NCBI GenBank assembly: GCA_003255065.1
Contig: QAOA01000562.1
Coordinates: 414,502 to 478,501 of the forward strand
Source: Cercis canadensis
Lineage: Eukaryota; Streptophyta; Magnoliopsida; Fabales; Fabaceae
Direction: 5' to 3'
Length of the DNA stretch: 64,000 nucleotides
Shown here: positions 10,804 through 22,614 of the stretch, piece after piece
Position numbering within the stretch: position 1 is the first letter of the stretch
Layout: the number at the start of each line of letters is the position of its first letter
The notes under the pieces: generated by a model
The model's database searches: none
What the model saw: the letters and a program-made list of their open reading frames with translations, nothing else
Told to the model about the DNA's origin: nothing
Program-made: the position numbers and the translations under genes

Positions 10804-13454
10804 ATGGAAGCTCAAAATATTATTTCTGGGTTTTGTCCAAAATCAACAGTGCCCTCAATTCGAATTGGAAAAAGTTCATTATTTTTTAGGTTACCTCCTC
10901 CACCCTCTTCGTCCTCTTACCGCTTTGTTCAGTCCCAGTCCCAGTCCCAGATGTGGGTTTCACTTGGTGCCTGTAATTCTATTACATACAAAGTGTGCTC
11001 CAGAAAGAGAATGGAATGTAGGAGTAATACAGAACAAGTGGGGATTGTTGGCTCTGAGGGGGACGAGATAAGAGATCAGGTGAGACGGAAAAAGCTGGCT
11101 ATTTTTGTATCTGGTGGAGGATCGAACTTCCGTTCAATTCATGAGGCATCACTTCGGGGCTCAGTTCATGGAGACGTTGTTGTATTGGTTACAAATAAAA
11201 GTGGTATGCTTTACTTCAAGTCCCTCTCTAGTCTCTTGATAACCTGATAATTCGAAAGTGGTATACTATGAGAAGATTCTAAAATTATGCACCTAATTCG
11301 AAAGTGCTGCATTGCAAATTGTTCTTGAGTTGACATGATTTTGGTTTCTTTTTAGCCTGTGTTTCACTGTTTATTCTAGTAGGCAGTACCTAGCTCGTAG
11401 TGAGATGTGCATTTGCGTCAGGTGAAACTAAATCATGTGTTTTGATGAATGTCTGTGACACTGTGTTATCATCCTAGATGCTTTAGCTATGTTTGGTTTT
11501 CTATATGCATATTTTCATCAATTTTAGCTGGTAATCACTTGACTACTTGACTATGACTGGAAGAAGCCTTTTCCCCGTGAGTTGACTACTTGACTGCTAA
11601 TTGTGCGTCTTTGAAACATCAGCAACTTGGGAGTTGGAACTTGATTATCATTTACCTTTCAGGGTATGTTTGGTAGGGGTAAAGGGGTAAACATAAGGAG
11701 TATCATTTACTCTTTTTTTCAAGGAGTAATAATGGGTTTAAACATTTCTCTTTAATTATGTTTGTTATGCTTAATAATTTGAGGAGATTAAGAGAGGAAG
11801 GGAGGAGAGTTCGGGAGATGGGGGATTGGTGAAGGGGGTCCAAAATATTTCCCCCTCTATTACTCTCCTAAATAGTTTCCCTCAATTTATTTCTTCAACC
11901 AAACATAAAAGAAAGTAAATTTTACTCCTTTTACTTCCCTACCAAACATACTCTCATTTTGAGTTTTACTGTACTAAAATTTTCTTTTCTTTCTTTTTTC
12001 CACTTTATGCTACAGAGTGTGGAGGTGCAGAGTATGCCAGAAATAATGGCATCCCAGTTGTCTTTTTTCCTGGAGCAAATGATGATTCTAATGAACTGTC
12101 TCCAAGTGACCTTGTTAATATACTAAGGTCAGATGCTTCTAAATTATATTTTTCATACTTGCATTTAATTTTTGTCTAGATCTCATTCATATTATTTTGG
12201 GGAGGCAGTGGCTTCTCAGCTAGGGTTGTGCAACATTTTGGAATTATCTGGCGGTTAACACTTAGATGCTACTTATCATATGAAGAAATTTTTTTTATGA
12301 TTATGGGAACTTTCTGCTTGATGTTCTGTCTATGCATATATTTTTAAAATGAGAAAGACATTCATTTATTTTATGGTAATGGCTTGTGAGTAACAGAATA
12401 TGAAGGGAATCAGTCAATTGTTATGAAACACAAGACAATCTAGATCACTTGATGAAGAATATCTTCTAAATTGGTTCTTAGGAATGTTATAATCTTGGAA
12501 AACATAATAAATGGAGAATGATGTACTCTATTAGATTTCTTAATCAACAAAAACTTTTAACTTTCTTGCATGGCATTGGATATTTATAGACAAGTTTCTT
12601 TGTATTTTTTTTAATATATAATGTATAGATGCTTTACTGAAAAATGGAAACGCAAAGAATTTTCCAAGAAAGAAAAAGAAGAAAAAATCTTCAAAAGGGG
12701 ACAAAGAAGGAGTGATGATGTTGTGTATAGAAACATAATTATATTATACATTGTCTTCATCAGGAGATTTGAGGTCGATTTTGTTCTTCTGGCTGGATAC
12801 CTTAAACTTATACCAGTGGAATTGATCCGAGCATATGAAAGATCCATAATAAACATTCATCCATCACTTCTTCCAGCTTTTGGAGGCCAGGGCTACTATG
12901 GTATGAAGGTGCATAAAGCAGTAATTGCTTATGGAGCAAGGTATGCTTGTCACAACATATTTTCATACGTTGTTCGTTATTGGATTACCCTCATACTTGG
13001 TTATTGACTATTTATCTGTGTTTCATTTTCGCATGTTTGGTTAGATATTCAGGTCCAACAATTCACATTGTCGATGAACACTATGACACAGGGAAAATCC
13101 TTGCCCAGCGTGTTGTCACTGTGCTTGCTAATGACACTGCAGAGGAATTGGCTGCAAGAGTCCTTAAGGAGGTAATGAAATTTCAAAAAATAAGTAAAAC
13201 AGCCTTTTAATCCTAACGAATTCAAGGAAAACTATTTATAAGAAGCATTCATGAAGTTTTAGACAATTATGCAGCCAAAAGGCAGCTTTACAAGATGAAC
13301 TCCTATTGATTATTTTGTGTGCTTTTATTTCCAATTTCAGGAGCACCAATTATATGTAGAGGTGGTAGAGGCTTTGTGTGAAGAGCGCATAATTTGGAGG
13401 GAAGATGGTGTTCCTCTCATCCGCAGCAAAGAAAACCCCAATGAATTAAGCTGA
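10804..13454 (+). CDS. PUR3: Phosphoribosylglycinamide formyltransferase, plastid-targeted
   Basis: GAR transformylase transfers a formyl group from 10-formyl-tetrahydrofolate to glycinamide ribonucleotide, the third step of de novo purine synthesis, which plants run in plastids. Exons: 10804-11203, 12016-12127, 12764-12940, 13045-13171, 13341-13454; 309 residues. Residues 1 to about 95 are Ser-rich and basic, as expected of a transit peptide. The mature part begins RRKKLAIFVSGGGSNFRSIH (phosphate-binding loop SGGGSN). Exon 3 holds VDFVLLAGYLKLIP and NIHPSLLPAFGG, carrying the catalytic Asn and His; exon 4 has VDEHYDTGKILAQ with the third catalytic residue (Asp). The protein ends EERIIWREDGVPLI...ELS-stop. 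All parts needed for activity are present and phases agree. Intron 1 carries a MITE. Confidence 0.96.
11662..11953. mobile_element. PIF/Harbinger-like MITE in PUR3 intron 1
   Basis: A 292-base element with terminal inverted repeats GGGTATGTTTGGTAGGG (left) and CCCTACCAAACATACTC (right; one mismatch at the outer end) and more degenerate pairing inside (GGGTAAA / TTTACTCC). It is flanked by TCA on both sides (11659-11661 and 11954-11956), the 3-base target duplication size of this superfamily. There is no coding capacity. It lies in an intron, so mRNA should be unaffected. Confidence 0.8.
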
Positions 13455-14139
13455 TGGTACTGCCATCGCCTTGATCTGAAGTCACTTTCAAAAGCATTAT
13501 AATTTCACTTTCATGTTATAATATATATTCTATTTCTCATTTCTTTTTACTAGAATGCTAATGTCTTGAATCTGATGGGAATTTTGGTGAAGATTTTCCT
13601 TGGTATGATACATTTTACACAAAAGCAGTTCCTCATCGGCTGTGAGGATTAGTTAAGTGACATTCTCAGAGTACTCAAGCAACAAAATTGTTGCTGAGTC
13701 CTCAACTATTCTGTATTTAACTTGTGTTAATCTTTTCGCAATAGATGACTCTATATATACACAGTGAGGTGTCCCTGATCATAGTTTTGGGACTCCTTTA
13801 CATATTTTCTTCATTTCCATGCATTTGGGCTCCCATATAAGATGTTGACTGTGTTGTAGTTAGAATATGCGTGAAGCTTTATCTAGATGAGCTCTGTACT
13901 AAGTCTTCGTTCCTTGTATACGAAAAAAGTGCATTCGCACTGACCTTAATGATATTTTGAGTTACACCTGTTCTTCATATTTCTAGTGATTTCATCAGCT
14001 TACGAGCAAACTAATGACTCCCAAATCCCAATCCCATAAAAAACTATGATTTTTTGAAATCTAATGGAAAATAAGATGTTGAAGCAACTCATTTATCATA
14101 AACAAAATATACTGGGAATTGTAGCATCCTGTCAACCTA
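13455..14139. other. PUR3 3' flank
   Basis: Probable 3' UTR and terminator region of the GAR transformylase gene; AT-rich, several AATAAA-like stretches nearby, no further gene seen. Confidence 0.5.
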
Positions 14140-15405
14140 CTTATATTTCTTATGCTCTAGTCTATTTTTAATCTTTTTGAATACTACTCTAAGTTTCCTA
14201 TTTATAAAAGGGAGCTGGGGAAGAAAAATTTTAATTTAGTGTCAAGAGGGCTTATTAATTAAATTGATTAAATGTTTAAGAAAATAAAATTATTAATTTT
14301 GTTAAGGTGCGTGCGAGTGTCCATTTTTTGGATAAAAAATAAGAATCCATCATGCAACTGAAGATGAACGGCCATGATCTTTCCTCCCCTATGAGCACTT
14401 GAGCAGTACTAAAATTATATAAATAGAGGCAAGTTACCCAGGGTTGGCAGTGGCACCCGCGCCGCGCCCATTTTCTCTGGTCTTTCTAGGGTTTAGGGTT
14501 TCTGCGAGTGGCTCATTTTTTCAGAGTTCGCCGTCAAAGTTTCTGGTTTGCTCAACCTTTACGAAATTGAATTCCTTTGCATTGTGAATCTGATTTTGGG
14601 TTATTGAATCTTTGAAATTTATTTTATAAGGCTACATGTACCAAGGTAAGGGTGGGAATTAGAACCGGTACCCTTCATCTTGAATGTGCCATAGCGGCTG
14701 TAGCTAAATCAAACTGTTGAAAGAAGCTAACTGGCCGTTTGTTGTGAGACCTTTGTGAGATCTCTGTCGACAAATCTGCTTACCGAGCTTCTCACATTCT
14801 CTTTCTCTGTTTGTCTCGCTCTAATTTTTATTTTCTCTTGATTTGTTTGGATTTGATTGAGAAGGGGAGAAGAGGGAAATGGCATAGGATTTGGCTTTTT
14901 CAGAGACCCTTCTCTAACATCAAAATGTCACCTTCCAGGCAATCTGCTTTCATTTTTCAGTAGCTTGCGTCTATCGGTGCCTACACCTTCCAGGTCAATT
15001 CGCCATCTGTTTGTGATATTGCCTCACTCAATGCACTTTTTTTTTTTTTTTTTNTTTTTTTTTTTGGTTGACTTGATTTACTTCTTTTGAGTTGTAGAAT
15101 CAAAATGTTCACATTGTTAGTGCTTGTTTGAAACAGAGGTTGGAAGTGGGTTTTGCAGTGGCCCATGGAGCTTGTCATATTTTTGTCTTGAATTCTTGGA
15201 CATCCGTAAATCCACTCCTCGAACATGTTTTCAAACAACCACTAATAATGTCAGCATTTGAGACTCATAAGTTTTTAAAAAGAAGAATAAAGTATGCTCA
15301 TGCATCTCACTTAATATTAGACATTCAGCATTCAGAAGATTATTTGTTGAATCCCAAAATTCAACTAAGAAATGAAATTTCTAATCGTGATAAAGAAGTA
15401 AATGA
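14140..15405 (+). repeat. Gene-like dispersed repeat, copy 2 (longer copy)
   Basis: Direct-orientation partner of 2595-3640. It keeps the same architecture: TATAAATA at 14418-14425, telobox AGGGTTTAGGGTTT at 14488-14501 (again 70 bases downstream), GC-rich leader, ATGTACCAAGGTAAGG, and an ATG-led frame that in this copy stops early (MSPSRQSAFIFQ-stop). It has about 320 bases absent from copy 1, including an open frame at 15128-15469 whose last part (DIQHSEDYLLNPKIQLRNE) spans the resumed similarity. An N at 15054 lies in a poly-T run. It may be a fragmented gene copied to two sites, or a transposon that carries gene sequence. Function unknown. Confidence 0.7.
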
Positions 15406-16649
15406 TGCCAATAACCTTTTTCATTCCATTTTATCGGCCCTTTCTCTGCAACCAAAATATCAAAATTAAGAATGAGTAAAGGACTTAAGCATTCGTGGCC
15501 CAAAAAGAAAGGACTTGGCAGTGTTGTCTATACATGGTTTAGTACGATGGATGCAGAGGGGAGAACCAAATACTTAGCAGATGTTTCATGTCATAATATG
15601 AAGGCTGTGCACAAAACTAGGATTCAAGGGTTTAACACTACACCATGAATAAACTGATCTACGCTTTGATGGATGCAGCTTGCACCAAGAGTAGCAATAG
15701 TTGGTCATGCCATTGCCACCTAATGGATTACCCCACCACTCAAGATTTTCATTCTTTTTTACGACGAAGGTTCCTTGCAAGCCTCTGCTAAATGCAGGGA
15801 AGATAATCATTTACTCTCAATGAGAGGAAAACTTGCATTTTAATGAGGAGCAGAATGGTTTGAGAAGGGAAAAAAATCTTCATCAACTGCTATACTTCTG
15901 CAACGTAATTTGTCCTACGATGCAAAAGTTTGGTAGAATAAAAAAGATAGCCGCTATCATTGTAATAGTGAGTGAGGAATATCTCAACAATAATTCATCA
16001 CTTTGTCATATTTTATAAGCATGACTCCATCCATAAACGAAGTTATGCTTTGGCCCTTTAATCAAACAAAGAAATTGTCATGTCTGAGCTATCTGGATAA
16101 GAAACTTGATGCGACATGTGGCATTTTATTCCAATTTATAATAATTAGTGACAGTGAGAGTTTCCACCCAATCCCTTCACTCAGGCATGATAGGGTGATT
16201 TGAAAGACGAGCAATTTTGCATAAGATGCACTACATCATTCTTCCTCATGGTGGGGTTTCAGATTAGAAAAAAGCTTGACATTTTTAGACCACTTTCTAT
16301 GCGGCTCAATAATAGATAATCAAATAAAAGAGAATATTGCCATTTCAAGCAAAAGAATAGCACTAGGAATATGCCAATTCTTTAATTTACAAAGATTTCC
16401 CAGTAACTATTCTCTGAAACCTATGGAATATCCTAAAAATCATCCTATCAACCCTACTCAAGACTCGAGGCAAAACTTACGCCACAGGGCACAGGCTCAA
16501 GAAATTGTCCTCAAGCACTTTCGGAGCCCTTCTTAGGCACTTTACATAATCACTTATGAAATCCATCCCCAAAATAGAAAAAGAACAAGCAAAAATAAAT
16601 CTTGGTTACTTATGCATTATACACATTATAATTTATAGTATGAACATGA
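15406..16649. other. Spacer without recognisable gene
   Basis: Several open frames of 60-90 codons occur on both strands (for example 15586-15810 minus, 15833-16018 and 16276-16536 plus), but none resembles a known family, they have no good start context and they do not join by splicing. Probably eroded transposon or 3' flank of the DUF506 gene. Confidence 0.5.
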
Positions 16650-17759
16650 CTATAATTGCATCCCAAACCCAACGCCATCTGAATTAAGTGCACTTGTCAA
16701 ATGGCTAACTCTGAAACCGGTTTTACTCACGTAATCATCCCTGCAATTGTAGGATATCACAGGTCTTGCTTCAAATCCAATAGATCTTGTTGCAGAAAAA
16801 TGCTGAGCAGAGAGTGGTGATGCCTTTCTGGTAGAAACTTCTTTAGTTGTTCTCCTGTAAGAACTAAACCACTTAGCTTGCATGTACCCATTTCTCCTCC
16901 ATGGAGGTATATGAAGATCCATGTTTTTCATGGATCCTTTAATGGCAGTGCACATCAGTCTAACAACCTGCTTCAGCTCTTCCTTTCTACCAACAAATAT
17001 CACTGGGAAAACATCAAGCAGAGATGAATACTCAGTGGAAGGACGAGCTATTTCAAATTCTCCAGCCAGAGAAACTTCAATAATGTAACGCTTCCCAGCA
17101 AAATTGATATCAATGTACTCATAGTCACCAGCTGGAAATCTTCCATTTTTCTCCCACTTAGATTTGCAAAGCCCTGTGGAAGCAAGGTCAATGAATCATT
17201 AGAACAAAAATCCAAACTACACCCTAGGAATCAAAGTGTAATTTAATTTAATCACGAAATTGCAGTGAATTGGGAATTGAAATCTAGAAGAACTAAATAT
17301 GGTAACAAATGAAATGTGCTCACCAGCATCAAATCCTTTCTCTCTTAACCGAGTCATCAACCGGCGTTTGAACTCCGGTGAGGACTTGTCCCCAACAAGC
17401 CCATATGCATGTTCAACCTCTCCCCTGATATTTTCCTTTCCATTCCGATCTTCCTCATCATCTTCTTCATCCCCAGCAAATAAATTCTGCAAAATTTCCT
17501 TCTTATCACTTTCTGAGCACTGGTACTTTTCAATCTCTTCTTCACCCTTCTCATCTTTATCATCATTTTTAATAGCACGTGCTTCTTCCCCTTGATCTCC
17601 TCTCTCATTCTTCTCCATGAACGATTTCACAAGATCAGATAAATCAGTCAGACTCTCCGGCGAGTGCTCGCTCCCGCTGCTCTCGCAGAGCCTCACACGT
17701 GACACGTCGGCGTCGAACGCCGCCGCTAACCGCTCAAACCTCACCGGAATCCTTGCCAT
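16650..17759 (-). CDS. PDDEXK-like DUF506 family protein
   Basis: Plant-specific protein of the DUF506 (PF04720, PDDEXK-like) family. Exons 17324-17759 and 16650-17173, 319 residues. I chose the start at 17759 because MARIPVRFERLAAAFDADVS is the typical family N-terminus; an upstream in-frame Met at 17789 adds only MCLYLRGRIL. Residues 35-50 (SLTDLSDLVKSFME) are a conserved helix; residues 53-110 are highly acidic. The family core follows: SPEFKRRLMTRLREKGFDAG, CKSKWEKNGRFPAGDYEYID, INFAGKRYIIEVSLAGEFEI, then FPVIFVGRKEELKQVV and IPPWRRNGYMQAKWFSS. The nuclease-like fold is predicted for the family, but activity is not established. Members are often stress- or hormone-responsive; the ACGT-box cluster 1 kb upstream fits that. 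Confidence 0.93.
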
Positions 17760-18742
17760 TAAAATTCTTCCTCTCAAATACAAACACACCCTTTCTCCTT
17801 ATTGCTTTCTTTGTCTTTGAAAGGTGAAATACAAATATATATATATGTAAAGGTGTTAGCTTTTCGTAATTTTCGTATGAGTTGTATTGGTAAAGAAATG
17901 GGTGTGGGGCTATGTCGTTGAGATGGTGTTATGGTGTTTACATAAGAGAGAAGATGGAGTAAGAATGAGAACAGATAGGACATCATATATATATATACTT
18001 AATGACTCATGGAAACGGTGGAGACTTAGCTTAGCTTAATTGCACCATGAATCTAGGCCATATTACGACACTTGTTGGTGAACCTAGCCAACTTGGCGTC
18101 CGGGTTCGGCTTTTCTAATGGCTTTCAGAGAAATTGCGTTTGCATTATTTTTTATGCACATGAGATTAAGAATAAGAGTAGGCGAGTAGTATGGCAGTCA
18201 AACTGATATTATCACCTAGATGAAAACAAATTTGAATAAATTATTCGCTTTTTATCTAAATCAAATTTCTTGATTCGAGACAATTATTATTATATCACTC
18301 GAATCATAAATAATATTTAAGGATTTGAATTTAATTAATTGTGTAACATGTTATAGAGAAATATTAATTTGACAATACATAATTAATAATTTATATTAGC
18401 TTTAAATTAAATATACAATTCAGATCTTCATAACATAATTATATAACATGATTGAATCTAAATTTTTTATTTAGTAAGTTACAAAAAATAAAATTTTTTA
18501 AGTACTCACAATTATTATTCAGTATGATAATGGTATACTAACTAATAATCATACTTTATTTTTTAATGGTTATTACATATTAGTGATTATTAGTAAGTGT
18601 AATAATAATTATAACTCACCTACTTTTTTTTTTAATAATTCACTTAAAAATATTTATAGTTTAAATAAGTTAATATCTCAATAATTTTTTAATTTTGATT
18701 TACACCTGAGCAATCATTTGCTCTTGCTCATACAGTAGTTGG

Positions 18743-18981
18743 TACGTGTAGGGTCATACATGGCAGCTGGGTCTTATTGGCAACGTTCAGCCGCCGCCAG
18801 AGGTTGTAACTTGTAACTCCTCAGTAAGCTTGAAACAACTGCAGTGACCGTGTCTGACTCTGAGCTACCACGTGGGGCGCATGATCCAATTACACTTCTG
18901 ATTCACGTCTCACATTTTTCCACGTGTCCTCTGCTTTCTATCCATTTTCAGTTTTCCACGTCCCACTGTCTTGTGTGACGT
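18743..18981. promoter_or_regulatory. Cluster of ACGT (G-box/ABRE-like) elements
   Basis: Six ACGT cores lie within about 240 bases: TACGTG (18743), the palindromic CCACGTGG (CACGTG at 18869-18874), CACGTC (18904), CCACGTGT (CACGTG at 18921-18926), CACGTC (18957) and TGACGT (18976-18981). bZIP and bHLH factors bind such cores in ABA-, light- and stress-regulated promoters. The closest gene start is the DUF506 gene, 1.0 kb away and facing left. No gene was found to the right for nearly 4 kb. Confidence 0.6.
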
Positions 18982-19552
18982 GAATATTAACCGTGGTGAA
19001 TGCACATCTGTAAGAAGCAAATTAGCATGTTATCCTATGGAATGACCAGGTTCAATGAATCTCAGTTGGGTGCCCAGATTCACTGTATCTGACCTTTTGT
19101 TTGTTTGTTTATTTTTTTATCAATTTTCTTTCTAAGCCATGTCTTTTTCTGAGTTAATTGACTGAAAAAATGTAATTGACAAAGTATTTATAAAATAGTA
19201 TTTTTTTTCATTGGTATACTATTTTGAAATAGCGTGTTAATTGGAGTTACACTATTTTACTTTGTAAATAAAAAATTGAACAGCTCAAATTAAATAAATG
19301 TCTCACTACATTAATATAGTATAATTTCAATATATTTACTACTTTCAATATAATGTATCTCTCTTTGAATGCATACCCATAAATAAATTAATTAAAAGTA
19401 TCCTATTTTCGTACTCCATTTCCGTAAATACTTTGACAAACAATATGTTTTCAGTCAATTAGCCCTCTGTTGCTTCTTAATAACAAGTCTCGTGGCTTAC
19501 ACTTTAAAAACAGCATGGTCACTGCTTAGTGCTCACTAGTAGGGACGGATCC

Positions 19553-20107
19553 ATGATTAGAAGTTCGTCGACTATATCTTAGCTCACCCATATTGGTGGT
19601 AAAAGTGGAAAAAAAAATTACTAAATTTTTTGAGTAGAACCAATTTTTGATTTTATTATCATTGTAAAAATTTAAAAAAATTGAATCACCAGTATAGGTC
19701 ACATCCTTGAATTATTAACAAAATTTGAATTTAACAATGTCAAAATAAAACATTATCTATTTTTTGACATGTTTTTTGTATTGTTATGTTTTTTAACATA
19801 TAATGTGTGACTTAATTTTTTGAGATGTTTGTAATAGTACTAACAAAAAAATTTCATTCAGCTCCAAACTCTCAATAATTTTATTTTTTCGTTCTTACCC
19901 CACCCATGTGGATGAGGAAGGATAGCAACCTCCTTAGAAGTTTAGAACATTAGAGACGTCAAAATAAAAATAATAATGGTCTTGAAGATTTTGGGGGGCA
20001 AATATATAATTTATAAAAATTTCAGCAAAAAAATTATAAGATATTTTGTGAATTTTAAAAAAATTTGGTAGGACAAGACTAAGCATTATTATTATATAGA
20101 TCTATCC
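19553..20107. mobile_element. Probable degenerate non-autonomous DNA transposon
   Basis: The ends form an imperfect inverted repeat: GGGACGGATCCATGATTA at the left against a right end that reads GGGATAGATCTATATAATAA on the complement. The interior is AT-rich with no frame. Part of it (about 19616-19715, ending GGTCACATCCTTGAAT) resembles 38440-38560 in this window, so it belongs to a repeated family. No clean target duplication was found, and the borders are approximate. Confidence 0.45.
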
Positions 20108-20709
20108 CCGCACTTGGATCCTTGCAATAAGATTACACGTTGTAGAAGATTTATGTGGACATAAACATTAATTTTTAAGGTTCAATTTACATTTGGGTTT
20201 TCAAACTTTGTACATTTTTAAAAAAAATATTTCATCCTTACACTTTCTTTTCATTCAATTTAATTTTTAATATAATTTTAATATTTTTATTTATGTCTAA
20301 TTAAGGTAATAGTGGTCTCGTAACATTTTAATTAAGTAGTATTTTAATCTTAATATAACTTTATTATCAAGCTACATTCGATTGTATATGTTTCTATTTT
20401 GCATCTTTCGTAATTAGAAGAACATATTACGGAAATGGAAGCTTAGTAGAAAGACAAGAATAATATATATTGTATAATTTATATCTTTTTTTATAGTCTA
20501 TTGACGTTTGGTATAGCAGGAGATAATCCTTTTTTTTTTCTCTAAAATTTATTGTGCATGACAATATAGAGGTAAAATAATTTTAAGAATTTTTACAAAT
20601 TGTCGGAACCATTGACTATTGGGTCATACTTGGTGACTTCAATCACAAATAATATCCATGAACTAAAATAATAATATAGCTCATAAAAACAGATAACTTA
20701 ATTATTTAA

Positions 20710-21079
20710 GAGTAAAATCCATTTTTAATTCTTGAAAAATACAGCTACTGACAAATTTGTTCTCCAAAAATTTTCTGTGACAAATTGGTTTTTGAATTAT
20801 TATTCTGTCTGACAAATTAGTCATCCGATACTTTAATGGGAAAAGTTCTAGACCCCTGCAGACCTATTTCTTAAATTTCTTTCACTAATCTTGCCTAGCT
20901 ATATTTAAGCCATCATTTTCTCATTTCAAGTCATCCTTTTTCTTTTTACTAATTTTGCTTATCGGAGGACTAATTTGTCAATGGAATAATAATTCAATAA
21001 CCAATTTGTCACCGAAATTTTTTGAAGGACGAATTTGTCAATGACTACATTTTTCAAGGACTAAAAAAGGGTTTTACTC
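20710..21079. mobile_element. MITE with long inverted repeats (Mutator-like)
   Basis: A 370-base element whose two arms of about 120 bases are inverted copies of each other: left arm GAGTAAAATCCATTTTTAAT... to about 20832, right arm from about 20958 ending ...AGGGTTTTACTC. It is flanked by a 9-base near-duplicate, ATTATTTAA (20701-20709) and ATTGTTTAA (21080-21088), the size typical of Mutator-like elements. The arms carry phased copies of GACAAATT, so each arm is itself repetitive. Non-coding. Confidence 0.85.
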
Positions 21080-22545
21080 ATTGTTTAATAAGCATGTTTC
21101 TTAGAAAAGTTGGTGCAATTTAATTGTATTCTCTTGCATGTAGGACAAAAGAGAAAAGAGACAATGAAGTAGCTATTGGTTCAAGTCATTATATTATAGC
21201 CCACAACATTTTCATGTCCAAATAATTGCTCGACATTTACCTTAGAATAGTCTCACACGTCAAGCTATGTTTTGTTTTATTTAGCATGTGTACATGTTGC
21301 AGCAGTATCCCATTCTTTCCTTCATCTTAGATCAAACTCTTTCTGTGGCTACTGATTTTGACTCTAAAAATATCGTGCTTTTTTTCTTTTTTTAAGAAAA
21401 TTTGTTGTACACTTTATTTAGGAACAGTTTTAGAGCTTGAAAATTATACTATTTGTTAATCAATATTGCTACTTATAACAATAAACTTCACCGAATATTA
21501 GATACCAAAGCATGTGTAGCGTTCATTCAGTGAGATGCAAATCTTAAATCAAATCTATATGCTTGTTACATTTGCCACATTTCCTATCTGATGTTTGGTC
21601 AAAATTTTCATCATAGAATAGCTTTTTCCTTTGTCAATTGACTTAACTAATTCCTAATGCAACTGCTAAGAGAAGAAACAATACATATTTAATAAAGCTA
21701 TTTTCACTCCTTGAAGTGCATGTATGATTTGCCTTTGTCCCACTTCAAACGTTGGCTCTTGCAGTATAGTGTTGTTTATTAATTACTTTGCAATTGACAC
21801 ACCTTATTTAACTTGTCGGGGATTTTATGATATCATATGAGTATGACATATTATACTAATGCGGTAAGCATACATAATTTTTATATTTTATTAGATATAA
21901 AATATAATTTATCTTATTTTCTTAAATAAACTTAAAAACAGTTGACTTGTACGTACGTCATTCACACATTAGTTATTACTATTTGGTATGACATACCACA
22001 TAAATATCAAAAGTATCTAAGAAACGTCTTTAACTTGCTTAGGCATTCAGCTTTCTAATCATACAAGTTAAAAAAAATTATGTGCCTACTTTTTGGTGGT
22101 TGTAGACTTGTTTAGTAATATTTTTGAGTTTTTAACATCTTACAATGCCTCTAAAATCTCGAAGTGAACGTAATAAATGAATAAAGGAAAAAAAATTATT
22201 TATTTTTATTTTTCCTCTTTAAAATGAGTATGCTTTTTTTTTTTTTTCCCTTAGAAAAGGAAAGAGTCGTTATAGTTACGTTCATTGATTTCAGTCACTT
22301 AAATTCAAAGAAATTTAACGTGAAACACTATAATAGGGCATGAGCATTAATCTATGCAAGTTGATAAGGGCACTCTTGAGAAATAATACAAAGGCACTTG
22401 GGGAGTTTCAAACAGGGATCACCCTAAGGAACAAATAAAGCATACCTTAGATTTTTTCTCTTTTTTTCTTTTATAACAAAACAAAAGATACTTCTTTTTT
22501 TTGCTTGTGAAAACAAAACATACGTACTACATAGGTAAGATAATT

Positions 22546-22614
22546 TGGGCCACTTCGTTTTAAATGGGCATTGATGGGCCCAAATGTTTTGGGCCTGAGT
22601 AGATTATATGGGCT
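22546..22614. promoter_or_regulatory. Site II (TGGGCC/T) cluster of the ceramidase promoter
   Basis: Five TGGGC cores in 70 bases: TGGGCC (22546), TGGGCA (22565), TGGGCC (22575), TGGGCC (22590), TGGGCT (22609). Such elements, bound by TCP factors, mark promoters of housekeeping and growth genes. A pyrimidine-rich leader follows from about 22720 with a possible first splice donor near 22838. The coding exon begins only at 24021, so a leader intron of about 1.1 kb is likely. Confidence 0.6.

Larger units (their letters stand above)
17760..22540. other. Gene-poor AT-rich spacer
   Basis: About 4.8 kb without any frame that I can support as a gene. It holds the ACGT-box cluster, a probable degenerate DNA transposon (19553-20107), a long-TIR MITE (20710-21079) and long AT-rich tracts. 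Bases 18140-18720 and 21080-22480 show nothing beyond low complexity. Confidence 0.6.

Noticed and set aside
15054..15054. N bases at 445, 15054, 32325 and 35942
   Set aside because: These sit in homopolymer runs; unlike the four other Ns, no clear duplicated flank is seen, so I do not claim duplicated contig ends there.
17299..17595. 98-codon plus-strand Ser-rich frame
   Set aside because: Antisense of the acidic GAA/GAT-rich stretch of the DUF506 exon 1.
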